Assembly: GCA_038206385.1 (NCBI GenBank)
Contig: JBBRAW010000054.1
Location: 1 to 20,396, forward strand
DNA: 20,396 bases
Direction: 5' to 3'
Source: JANXSD01 sp038206385
Lineage (GTDB): Bacteria; Bacteroidota; Bacteroidia; AKYH767-A; OLB10
Shown here: in pieces, positions 1-6,631 of the stretch
How the letters are laid out: each line of letters opens with the position of its first letter
Numbering within the stretch: the first letter of the stretch is position 1
Made by a program: the position numbers and the translations under genes
The notes under the pieces: model-generated
What the model saw: only the letters and a program-made list of their open reading frames with translations
What the model was told of the DNA's origin: nothing
Databases searched by the model: none

Positions 1-252
1 TGCAGCTATTGGCCCAACAAGCGGACTAATAACTGAATCAACATATTGAAAAGTAGTTAATTGTTTTGTCATCCCTTGGCTACCATTACCATGATTCGGA
101 TAAATTTGAAATCCAGCAACTGTACTTATCCATCCTCCTGATGGACTTGTATACGGAGTCATAGTATTGAAATCTTCTGTTAATGGGAAAACTTGTCCTA
201 TGCTAAAATTAAAATTTAAAACTAGTAAAGCAATAAGTAAGAATTTATTCAT
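1..252 (-). CDS. secreted protein, N-terminal part (3' end outside window)
   Basis: The minus-strand frame is open from an ATG at 252 to the window edge, giving 84 residues with no stop. Residues 1-20 form a signal peptide (MNKFLLIALLVLNFNFSIGQ) with likely cleavage after the GQ. The mature part starts with an acidic/aromatic segment (FPLTEDFNTMTPYTSPSGGW). This resembles the start of choice-of-anchor J / cleaved-adhesin domains of Bacteroidota surface proteins, many of which carry a C-terminal type IX secretion signal. That C-terminus is not in the window, so the assignment is a guess from the N-terminus alone. The gene lies 40 bases downstream of aroE on the same strand; a weak -7-like TATCTTTA sits at 273-280. 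Export is fairly certain; function is not known. Confidence 0.7.
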   Translation of the reverse strand, partial: MNKFLLIALLVLNFNFSIGQVFPLTEDFNTMTPYTSPSGGWISTVAGFQIYPNHGNGSQGMTKQLTTFQYVDSVISPLVGPIAA

Positions 253-292
253 GTTTATAAATTTTAAGTTGATAAAGATACAAAACCCTTTT

Positions 293-1027
293 TTATTTCC
301 GCCAAATTTTCCAGGCTTCTTCTGCCTGTTGAATTAACATGGAATATCCGTTCATCGTTGTTGCTCCCCGTTCACGTCCATTTCTCAAAAATACAGTTTC
401 AATAGGATTGTAAATTAGGTCAATTAATAAATGGAGTTTTTCGATGCCATCATAAGGAATATCAGGAAAACGATTGATTTCTGGAAACATTCCTATTGGT
501 GTACAATTTATGATGAGCGGAGTAGCTCGAAGATCAATTGCTGTCAAATGTACATAACTGATGTGGTTGAATGCAATTGGATTTCGCGTAATTATTTTAT
601 AGTCTATACCCAATTCATCCAAAACAAAAGCAACAGTTTTGGAAGAGCCACCACTGCCAAGTATGAAAGCATGAGTATGATTCGATTTTAATAATGGTTT
701 GATAGTTTCATAAAAACCAATATAATCGGTGTTAAATCCTTTTAAGTTCAACTGTTCATCAACAAGAACAGTATTTACTGAACCAATTTTTTTAGCTTGT
801 TCATCTATTGAATCAAGAAATGGAATAATGTCAATTTTGAATGGAATAGTAACATTGAATCCTAAAATTTTTTCGATTCGTATAATGGATTTTAATTCAT
901 CAAGATTTTCAATTTCACAATTGATATAATTGAAATCTACTAATCCTTCTCTCTCAAATTTGGCAGTGAAATATGCTTTTGAAAAAGAATGAACTAACGG
1001 ATATCCAATTAAACCGTAAACTGGCAT
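293..1027 (-). CDS. aroE: shikimate dehydrogenase
   Basis: AroE reduces 3-dehydroshikimate to shikimate with NADPH in the cytoplasm, a step of aromatic amino acid synthesis. The 244-residue protein shows the expected order of motifs: the shikimate-binding serines in HSFSK (S14, S16), the catalytic lysine in NVTIPFK (K64), GSVNT with N85, and the catalytic aspartate in GFNTDYIG (D101). A nucleotide-binding glycine loop GSGGSSK lies at 124-130, NCTPIGM at about 174-180, and the C-terminal NGYSMLIQQA helix with conserved Q234. The NADP-selecting NRTxxR motif is reduced to ITRNP (about 146-150), so NADPH preference is less obvious than in E. coli AroE. The protein is about 25 residues shorter than the E. 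coli enzyme, as in many Bacteroidota. Its ATG overlaps the TAA of the upstream dedA-like gene by one base (TAATG), indicating coupled translation. It is the last gene of the five-gene operon. Confidence 0.95.
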   Translation of the reverse strand: MPVYGLIGYPLVHSFSKAYFTAKFEREGLVDFNYINCEIENLDELKSIIRIEKILGFNVTIPFKIDIIPFLDSIDEQAKKIGSVNTVLVDEQLNLKGFNTDYIGFYETIKPLLKSNHTHAFILGSGGSSKTVAFVLDELGIDYKIITRNPIAFNHISYVHLTAIDLRATPLIINCTPIGMFPEINRFPDIPYDGIEKLHLLIDLIYNPIETVFLRNGRERGATTMNGYSMLIQQAEEAWKIWRK

Positions 1028-1677
1028 TAGGATTTTTTCGTTCGTTGTTTAAGGAATCCAACCAACATGGGGATTAAAGAAAGTACGATGATTAATATTA
1101 CTACGATTTCAAAATGCTTTTTCACCCATTCTATTTGTCCAAAAAGATAACCACAAATCGACATAGTGCTAATCCATAAAATACCGCCAGCAATATCATA
1201 CGGAAGAAATCTAGATTTATAATCCATCTTACCAACTCCTGCTACAAATGGTGTAAAGGTTCTAACGATTGGTACAAAACGCGCCATGATGATGGCTTTC
1301 GTACCATGTCGTTCAAAAAATGCTTGTGTCTTTTCAATGTATTCTTGTTTTACCAATCGTCGTTCACCAATTTTAATTTTAGTAACTCTCAATCCAATAA
1401 AACGACCAATCCCATAATTGCAATTGTCACCTAATATCGCTGCAATAGTTAAAATGATTATTAGGTATACAAGATTCAATCCTGTAGATTCATTCGCACA
1501 CAAAGCACCAGCTGCAAATAATAGCGAATCACCAGGAAGAAACGGCATCACTACCAATCCAGTTTCTATAAAAATAATAAGAAATAAAATTCCATAAACG
1601 GATGTTCCATATTGCTGAACAAGTGTCGCAAGATGTTCGTTAATGTGTAATATAAAATCTAATAATTGACTAAGCAT
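1027..1677 (-). CDS. DedA-family (VTT domain) membrane protein
   Basis: The 216-residue protein is a polytopic inner-membrane protein of the DedA/SNARE-associated family. Members of this family act in membrane homeostasis; some flip undecaprenyl phosphate or phosphatidylethanolamine. The family marks are present: a membrane-embedded glutamate in FIETGLVVMPFLPGDSLLF (E39, PGD at 48-50), GDNCNYGIGRFIG (83-95), and the arginine/proline motif MARFVPIVRTFTPFVAGVG (R133, P136, R139, P143). It ends in a hydrophobic helix and a basic tail. Hydrophobic stretches lie at about 27-60, 68-88, 160-180 and 190-208. It starts 3 bases after the rhodanese stop, and its stop overlaps the aroE start by one base. 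Which lipid it handles cannot be told from sequence. Confidence 0.9.
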   Translation of the reverse strand: MLSQLLDFILHINEHLATLVQQYGTSVYGILFLIIFIETGLVVMPFLPGDSLLFAAGALCANESTGLNLVYLIIILTIAAILGDNCNYGIGRFIGLRVTKIKIGERRLVKQEYIEKTQAFFERHGTKAIIMARFVPIVRTFTPFVAGVGKMDYKSRFLPYDIAGGILWISTMSICGYLFGQIEWVKKHFEIVVILIIVLSLIPMLVGFLKQRTKKS

Positions 1678-1680
1678 AAA

Positions 1681-2001
1681 TTAATAGGTTGGAATTGATG
1701 GATCTATTTCTTTGGCCCATCCTAAAATTCCACCTTTCAAATTATAGAGATTTGTATATCCAAAACGCTTTTCTAATTCGCTTATCGCAGCTGCACTTCG
1801 AGAACCACTACGACAATGAATTACTACAGGTTTGTCTTTACTAATTTTTTCTATTTGTTCAATGATAGTACCTAATGGAATTAATTCTCCAGAAATATTA
1901 CACGTATCAAATTCATGTGATTCACGTACATCAATTAATTGAAAATCGATATGATCGTCCATCATTTGTTTTAATTCCTGAACTGTTTTTTCTTTTATCA
2001 T
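1681..2001 (-). CDS. single-domain rhodanese-like protein
   Basis: This is a 106-residue cytoplasmic single rhodanese domain, similar in size to GlpE. It has the N-terminal IDVRES motif (23-28) and the active-site loop HCRSGSRS with the persulfide-forming Cys63. The six-residue CRSGSR loop is that of sulfurtransferases rather than the longer loop of Cdc25-like phosphatases. The C-terminal NLKGGILGWAKEID is typical of the fold. The usual GHIPGA segment is degenerate here (CNISGELIPLG). Such proteins carry sulfane sulfur or transfer it to cyanide, thiols or protein acceptors. Its ATG overlaps the TGA of the ComA-family gene by 4 bases (ATGA). Being coupled to a sulfonate-forming enzyme may hint at a sulfur-handling role, but that is inference. 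Confidence 0.92.
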   Translation of the reverse strand: MIKEKTVQELKQMMDDHIDFQLIDVRESHEFDTCNISGELIPLGTIIEQIEKISKDKPVVIHCRSGSRSAAAISELEKRFGYTNLYNLKGGILGWAKEIDPSIPTY

Positions 2002-2825
2002 GCTTTTAATGTATCGCTTTTTTCCTGATCATTAACTTCACTAAATCCAGGATTATGTAATGATTTATCGAGGTACTGAAAAAATGTATCACTTCTTAAT
2101 CCGATGCGTAATGTTTCAAGAGCAATAACATCACTCGTTGCAATATTCCCAAGATTAACATTTGCACCGAAATATTTAATGAAATAAGCTTGTTGTGATT
2201 TCTGTGGTGTTTCCCAAATAATTTTATCAGCAGGAATTTTTGCAACAATTTTATTTATCAAAACAACATGCGCTTTTCCATTCGGACGATAGATCCCAAC
2301 AGTGCCACTTTCTCTTGCTTCAGCAATAACTTTCCAAACACCAGCATCAAGTTCAGCTTGCATCATTTCTATCCATTTATTCGGACGAATTAATATTCCC
2401 TCTTCTTTCGATCCAACTTCACTAATTACAGTAACGCGTTTACTAAGACGGTGAATGTAATGGCATTTTTCCTGATGTGGCATCGTGATAGATCCATCCG
2501 ATACTTCACAGTATTCCATTTTATATCGATCCATCAAACGCAAATAATCGTCGAATTGTCCACGAATAATATATGCTTCTAATAATGTTCCACCAAAATA
2601 AACTGGAATTTTACATTCTTTAAAAAACGCTAATTTCCTTTCTAAATTCGGTGTTACTAATGATGTTCCAAATCCTAATTTTACAATATCAATGTATTCC
2701 CCTGAACCATCAACCATATTTTCACACTCACGAATACTTAATCCTTTGTCCATAACCATCGTTAACCCCGACTGCCGAGGTTTTTCTGTACGTTTTGGAA
2801 GATGTGTTAATTCAAAGTTTCTCAT
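1998..2825 (-). CDS. phosphosulfolactate synthase (ComA family)
   Basis: ComA-family enzymes add sulfite to phosphoenolpyruvate to give phosphosulfolactate, the first step toward coenzyme M in methanogens. In bacteria they feed other sulfonates. The 275-residue protein has nearly all the family blocks: RQSGLTMVMDKG (17-28), VKLGFGTS (48-55), GGTLLEAY (78-85), EVSDGSI (107-113), EVGSKEEG with the proposed catalytic lysine K140, EARESGTVGI (169-178), PQKSQQAYFIKYFGANVNLGNI (ending at 228) and the closing LRIGLRSDT (239-247). The fold expected is a TIM barrel in the cytoplasm. Its start overlaps the TPR gene's stop by 4 bases and its stop overlaps the rhodanese start by 4 bases. No other coenzyme M gene is seen nearby. 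In Bacteroidota a plausible product pathway is sulfopyruvate/cysteate for capnine-type sulfonolipids; this is inference from lineage, not from anything else in the window. Confidence 0.9.
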   Translation of the reverse strand: MRNFELTHLPKRTEKPRQSGLTMVMDKGLSIRECENMVDGSGEYIDIVKLGFGTSLVTPNLERKLAFFKECKIPVYFGGTLLEAYIIRGQFDDYLRLMDRYKMEYCEVSDGSITMPHQEKCHYIHRLSKRVTVISEVGSKEEGILIRPNKWIEMMQAELDAGVWKVIAEARESGTVGIYRPNGKAHVVLINKIVAKIPADKIIWETPQKSQQAYFIKYFGANVNLGNIATSDVIALETLRIGLRSDTFFQYLDKSLHNPGFSEVNDQEKSDTLKA

Positions 2826-4246
2826 TCTTTCTTTCTTTTTTGACCGATCATCATTTGTACTCTTGGATCCGATTCAAGTCCTGGTAAAATATCGAACATA
2901 ATTCCCGAAATGGAAGGATCTTTATCTAATGCAATTTGTAATTGTTGATAAGATTCTTGTTGGTATCCTGCTGAATAAAGATAACAAACGTGGCGATAAT
3001 ATAATTCAACATTATCTGGATGATAAAGTAATGCGGTATTCATTAATTCAACAGCATCCATTGGTTTATTTAACTCTATAAGTAAGTCGGAGTATGCCAT
3101 CCAACCATCAACATTTTCAGGATCAAAATCAATTACTTTACGATAACATTCTTCTGCTTCTGCAAAGTTGTTTAATCGATATTCACAATCGCCCATCGCT
3201 AACCAATAATCACCATGTTGATTGTCGATATCTAATGCTTTCTTAATATAATGCATCGCCTCATACCAGCGTTCTTCTTCTTCTAATGTAACTCCAATGC
3301 CATACCATGCCTGAGCCATTTCAGGAAATAATTTAACAGCCTTTTTATAATAAATTCGCGCATCTTCAAATTGTTGAAGTTGCTCATGACATTCACCAAT
3401 ATTGTAATAAGTAAACGCATCTGGTTTACAATATTCGAATGCCATTTTGTAACGATCAATAGCATCCTGAAATCGTTCCATCATCGATAATGATTGTGCC
3501 ATATCAAGATGAGCAGGAGCAAAATCTTCTTTAATCAAAAGACAATAATCATACGCTTTTAATGATTGCTCAAAATCAGCTTGCTTACCAAAAATATCCC
3601 CCAAATAATACCAAAGCATATATGAATAGGGATGATCGTCAATAAGTTTTTTGAAAAAAGAAACACCATCTCCTAAGCGTCGACTAAATTCGAGACTCAC
3701 TAGAATCTCTTCCATCGCAACTTCATTCTCTGGATTTTCAGTAAGGCATTTAAAATAAAAATCAACGGCCTTGTTGTAATCCGACATATTCTGATACGTG
3801 ATTGCCAAACTCAAATAGATATCATCTTTTTGTTCGTCGGCTAACTCTAAGGCCTTTTTAAAACTTGCGATTGCTCTAGGAAATTGTTCTAGTGAATTGT
3901 AAATATTACCACGAATAATATGTACCTCTACATCAAAAGGGTTTACATGCTCAACAGTTTCAAGTAATGCAAGAGCCTCTTCTTCGCGAAACAACATCGC
4001 AAATATATGTGCTTCTTTTAAAGTAAAACTAATCGATTGGGGATGCAATGAATGAGCATAATGCGCTACATCAAGTGCTTTCTCCATTTGAAGTGAATCA
4101 ATAAAATGATCAATTATTTTTAAAAGCGCATCAACGTCAAAAAAGTAACGCTCCTTACGGCGCATCATCTCTTCATATCTCTTGATCGAATTACTCAGCA
4201 AATCATTTTGATCTTCGCTGTTGTCAAGATCTTCATCTTCCTCCAT
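2822..4246 (-). CDS. tetratricopeptide-repeat protein, first gene of operon
   Basis: This 474-residue cytoplasmic protein has no signal peptide. It begins with an acidic stretch (MEEDEDLDNSEDQND) followed by about ten TPR units from about residue 40 to the C-terminus. Good examples are the units containing AIASFKKALELADEQ, AKVDFYF-like positions near 165, AHLDMAQSLSMMERFQDAI, YYNIGECHEQLQQFEDARIY, AWYGIGVTLEEEERWYEAM and YWLAMGDCEYRLNNFAEAEE. The last 25 residues (DILPGLESDPRVQMMIGQK) lie outside the repeats. TPR arrays bind other proteins; no enzymatic domain is visible. It is the promoter-proximal gene of the operon and overlaps the ComA-family gene by 4 bases (ATGA). The -7-like element at 4267-4274 fits its start at 4246. 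The partner is unknown; the products of its own operon are the first candidates. Confidence 0.88.
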   Translation of the reverse strand: MEEDEDLDNSEDQNDLLSNSIKRYEEMMRRKERYFFDVDALLKIIDHFIDSLQMEKALDVAHYAHSLHPQSISFTLKEAHIFAMLFREEEALALLETVEHVNPFDVEVHIIRGNIYNSLEQFPRAIASFKKALELADEQKDDIYLSLAITYQNMSDYNKAVDFYFKCLTENPENEVAMEEILVSLEFSRRLGDGVSFFKKLIDDHPYSYMLWYYLGDIFGKQADFEQSLKAYDYCLLIKEDFAPAHLDMAQSLSMMERFQDAIDRYKMAFEYCKPDAFTYYNIGECHEQLQQFEDARIYYKKAVKLFPEMAQAWYGIGVTLEEEERWYEAMHYIKKALDIDNQHGDYWLAMGDCEYRLNNFAEAEECYRKVIDFDPENVDGWMAYSDLLIELNKPMDAVELMNTALLYHPDNVELYYRHVCYLYSAGYQQESYQQLQIALDKDPSISGIMFDILPGLESDPRVQMMIGQKRKKE

Positions 4247-4266
4247 ACAGGCTATTTAGGTCACTA

Positions 4267-4274
4267 CAAAGGTA
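4267..4274 (-). promoter_or_regulatory. promoter -7 element of the TPR-comA-aroE operon
   Basis: On the minus strand this reads TACCTTTG, an exact match to the Bacteroidota -7 consensus TAnnTTTG. It would start transcription about 15 bases before the ATG at 4246. A convincing -33 TTG is not seen at the expected distance, so the call rests on the -7 box and its placement. Confidence 0.5.
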
Positions 4275-4406
4275 CGGCTTTTCGTGAAGCTAGAATATAA
4301 TTATAATGCTAGTTTTTGATTAGTACTCTTATTAACAAAAATGAACTTACTTTTACCTCCTCAAACTGTTTTTATTTAAGGAGCAAGAATCAGTTTTTAC
4401 AAATAA

Positions 4407-5087
4407 ATGAATTTCATTAATCGTCCTCGGACAGCAATATTAATAGGCGCTACAGGTTTAGTGGGTACAGCGCTGCTGGATATGTTAACAGGAGATATTT
4501 CTTTTCAAAGAATAATTCTTTTAACACGTAGACCAATAAATATAGTTTCTGCGAAGGTGGAAGTCGTTGAAACTGATTTTGTTAATTTAAACAAACTAAA
4601 TTCTTACTTTAAAGAAACTGACGTAGTTTATTGTTGTATTGGTACAACCATAAAAAAGGCAGGATCTAATAAAGCGTTCAGATTAGTAGATTATGACATC
4701 CCTGTTCATATTGCCAAAATTGCCTCAGAAAATAATGTTAGATCTTACATTGTTATTTCTTCTCTTGGCGCAGATCCAAATTCTTCCAATTTTTATTTGA
4801 AAACTAAGGGTGAAATGGAACAAGCTATTATCGCCTATAAATTCAATAAACTAGCATTCGTTCGTCCTTCGCTTTTATTAGGTCACAGAAAAGAATTTCG
4901 ATTCTTTGAGCGATTATTGCAAATTATTGTATCGCTATTGTCTCCTTTTATGGTAGGGCCATTTAAAAAATATAGTCCAATTCATGATTCAAGCGTTGCA
5001 AAAGCAATGATTCAGATATCAAATTCAGCAAGTAACCAAAAAGTGTATGAATCAAGTGAATTAGAATGGCTTGGTGGCGGTTCTTAA
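4407..5087 (+). CDS. NAD(P)-binding atypical SDR oxidoreductase (TIP30/HTATIP2-like)
   Basis: The 226-residue protein is a Rossmann-fold oxidoreductase of the atypical short-chain dehydrogenase group. The N-terminal dinucleotide-binding loop is IGATGLVGTALL (13-24), followed by LLTRRP (38-43), where basic residues suggest NADP. Then come TDFVNL (56-61), DVVYCCIGTT (72-81), VISSLGAD (116-123), the catalytic-type YLKTK (Y130, K134) and FVRPSLLLG (151-159). This set matches the bacterial relatives of TIP30/HTATIP2. The substrate is unknown. It diverges from the TPR operon across 160 bases. A purine-rich AAGGAG lies 22 bases before the ATG, too far for a classical ribosome binding site. A weak -7-like TACTTTTA is at 4348-4355. 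Confidence 0.85.
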   Translation: MNFINRPRTAILIGATGLVGTALLDMLTGDISFQRIILLTRRPINIVSAKVEVVETDFVNLNKLNSYFKETDVVYCCIGTTIKKAGSNKAFRLVDYDIPVHIAKIASENNVRSYIVISSLGADPNSSNFYLKTKGEMEQAIIAYKFNKLAFVRPSLLLGHRKEFRFFERLLQIIVSLLSPFMVGPFKKYSPIHDSSVAKAMIQISNSASNQKVYESSELEWLGGGS

Positions 5088-5317
5088 ACTACGCCTATCA
5101 TTTTTAAATCCATTTTTCTTAGTAGACTGAATTCTGATTCCTATCTTTTTAAATTGATTCCATTACATTTAAATTTTCTTTCAATATTTATTTTTTGAAT
5201 GGTTTTTTTGAAACTGATTTCGTCCGACGATTTTACGGAATTCAAAACAAAATACTATAATTTGTTAGCATTAATAAAATTTAGTCTTTGATAATCAATA
5301 ATATGTGATTTAATTTA

Positions 5318-5338
5318 GTACTATGTATTGCATAGTAC
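5318..5338. promoter_or_regulatory. perfect inverted repeat, candidate operator
   Basis: Arms GTACTATG and CATAGTAC are exact reverse complements (8 bp each) around the 5-base spacer TATTG. The TTG in the spacer is the likely -33 box of the promoter that follows, so a dimeric regulator bound here would block or steer RNA polymerase. No regulator gene is adjacent. The half-site recalls palindromes of PadR-type regulators, but I cannot assign it. Confidence 0.6.
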
Positions 5339-5359
5339 CATATAAAAAATATATATTTG
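5328..5359 (+). promoter_or_regulatory. Bacteroidota-type promoter of secreted repeat protein
   Basis: TTG at 5328-5330 and TATATTTG at 5352-5359 (exact TAnnTTTG) are separated by 21 bases, close to the usual spacing of the phylum's -33/-7 promoter. Transcription would begin near 5364, about 25 bases before the ATG at 5390. It is the best-formed promoter in the window. Confidence 0.7.
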
Positions 5360-5389
5360 CAACATCATAAAAAACTAAACACATTTGTC

Positions 5390-5953
5390 ATGAAAACAGC
5401 TACTTCCGTATCTAAAATTTTTATAGTAAGTTGCTTTTTCTTTTTTGGATTTTCAATTTTAGTTTCCAAAGTGGAAGCTAAAACAATTCGAACTGAAATG
5501 GTACTTTATAATAATACTTGGATTCCTTCAGTACACTTAAAGGAGGTAATCATTTTTGCAAAATCTTCGAAACCTAAAAATGCAGTTTTATGTCAAATGG
5601 TAATTTCAAGAAACAGAATTACCCATTTTGTGGAACTTAAAGAACTAACGATCACACCGTGTAAAAACTTTCTTACAAATAATGTAGATGTAGCGCCAAT
5701 AGTTACATCTCATTTAATAGAAAATAAATTTATAAATGGTAGATATATGCCTCACATTGACTTGAACGAAATTGAAATTGTGGCAAGTAGTGTTTCATCT
5801 ACAAATGTGAATTCTCAAGAAATACAAACTAGTAATGATCAACAAGTACTTCAAATATCAGTAAGAAAAACATTTGATAGACTTGCCAATTTTTTAGTAG
5901 GACAAGGCAAAATCGTGCTTCGTAAATTATTGCCAAATTGGTTTGCAGAATAA
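5390..5953 (+). CDS. secreted protein with three degenerate internal repeats, function unknown
   Basis: I chose the ATG at 5390: an in-frame TTG at 5357 lies inside the -7 element, and the ATG sits directly before a good signal peptide (basic MKTATSVSK, hydrophobic IFIVSCFFFFGFSILV, cleavage near VEA-K at 30/31). The resulting protein has 187 residues. The mature part has three repeats of about 25 residues: 36-60 (LYNNTWIPSVHLKEVIIFA), 69-92 (VISRNRITHFVELKELTIT) and 112-134 (KFINGRYMPHIDLNEIEIVA). The shared pattern is hydrophobic, polar loop, then L-[KN]-E-hydrophobic-x-I. Repeats 1 and 3 also share a WIP/YMP proline. The P..xL-E-x-x-I-x-A pattern recalls the short strand before the plug domain in TonB-dependent receptors, but no such receptor is here. 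Two cysteines (C68, C91) lie in the middle repeat. No family is recognised. It stands alone between its own promoter and the DinB gene. Confidence 0.8.
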   Translation: MKTATSVSKIFIVSCFFFFGFSILVSKVEAKTIRTEMVLYNNTWIPSVHLKEVIIFAKSSKPKNAVLCQMVISRNRITHFVELKELTITPCKNFLTNNVDVAPIVTSHLIENKFINGRYMPHIDLNEIEIVASSVSSTNVNSQEIQTSNDQQVLQISVRKTFDRLANFLVGQGKIVLRKLLPNWFAE

Positions 5954-6072
5954 AAGAATTAAAGGTTAAAATTTATTTTGATTTTTTAAAATTCATACAT
6001 TAATTTTAGGATATTTATTCCTTTTTTATTCAATAATACTTCATTCTCAAATTTTATTAGGATTAATTCGAC

Positions 6073-6080
6073 TATTTTTG
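6073..6080 (+). promoter_or_regulatory. candidate promoter -7 element of DinB-like gene
   Basis: TATTTTTG matches TAnnTTTG exactly and ends 15 bases before the ATG at 6096. No good -33 TTG is visible, and the region is so T-rich that a chance match is possible. Confidence 0.35.
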
Positions 6081-6095
6081 AAATAAAAATTAGCC

Positions 6096-6593
6096 ATGTT
6101 TCGATTAGTTGAAGATTTTCTATCAGAGTGGAATTATGAAAGTGAAAAAACACTTACTCTTTTATCGAAATTAGAAGATGATTCACTCAATATTCAAGTG
6201 CATCCTAAAATTAGAACTATTAAAAATCTTTCATGGCATATTGTTTCTACACCCAATGAAATGTTAGAAAGAGCAGGTTTGAAAATGACTGGAATCGATC
6301 ATGAAGCTCCAGCTCCTGAAACTATTAAAGAAATATTAGATTCTTATCTTATTGCCATTGAGCAAGTCAAGTTACATGTACCTGAATGGGCTGATGCTGA
6401 TCTTTTAGAAAAAGTAAATATGTATGGCGAAGAATGGCGAAAAGGGACTGTGCTAAATGTCCTAATTAAACATCAAGCACATCATCGCGGGGAACTGTTA
6501 ATGTTAATGCGAATGAATAATCTTCCTGTTATCGGCGTTTACGGACCAACGTTTGAAGAGTGGCAAAAAATGGGAATGGATCCTATGGTTTAA
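6096..6593 (+). CDS. DinB-like four-helix metal-binding protein
   Basis: The 165-residue protein fits the DinB/YfiT superfamily of four-helix bundles, which hold a divalent metal with three histidines and often act with bacillithiol or other thiols. The triad is visible: H48 in LSWHIVS, then H126 and H130 in KHQAHHRGEL. The HxxxH(R)GE/Q stretch is the family hallmark. An aromatic, acidic N-terminal helix (FLSEWNYESEKTLTLL) and the C-terminal YGPTFEEWQKMG also fit. No signal peptide is present, so it is cytoplasmic. The name comes from a DNA-damage-inducible Bacillus gene, but family members are not DNA polymerases, and closeness to uvrA here should not be read as a repair link. The next gene starts 38 bases downstream. 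Confidence 0.85.
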   Translation: MFRLVEDFLSEWNYESEKTLTLLSKLEDDSLNIQVHPKIRTIKNLSWHIVSTPNEMLERAGLKMTGIDHEAPAPETIKEILDSYLIAIEQVKLHVPEWADADLLEKVNMYGEEWRKGTVLNVLIKHQAHHRGELLMLMRMNNLPVIGVYGPTFEEWQKMGMDPMV

Positions 6594-6631
6594 AGGGATT
6601 AAAATACTTTTTTTTGCCTTTATGAAATAAA

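Larger units (their letters stand above)
5088..5389. other. 302-base AT-rich intergenic region
   Basis: This gap between the SDR gene and the secreted repeat protein is very AT-rich up to about 5300. It has no convincing gene; a 30-codon reading frame at 5199-5291 has no support. Its right end holds the inverted repeat at 5318-5338 and the promoter of the next gene at 5328-5359. The first 230 bases show no clear terminator or RNA structure. Confidence 0.6.

Noticed and set aside
1998..2825. Coenzyme M biosynthesis
   Set aside because: Only the ComA-type step is present; no ComB, ComC, ComDE or methanogen-like gene is in the window, and the host appears to be a Bacteroidota.
5199..5291. 30-codon plus-strand frame in the intergenic region
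   Set aside because: No promoter, no ribosome binding site, very AT-rich and no recognisable composition; chance is the simplest explanation.
5357..5389. Upstream extension of the secreted repeat protein from a TTG at 5357
   Set aside because: The TTG is part of the exact -7 element, so it cannot be in the transcript, and the ATG at 5390 directly precedes a good signal peptide.
6096..6593. DinB as a DNA-damage polymerase linked to the nearby uvrA
   Set aside because: The protein is of the YfiT-like metal-binding fold, which shares the name DinB but is unrelated to polymerase IV; no repair role is implied.
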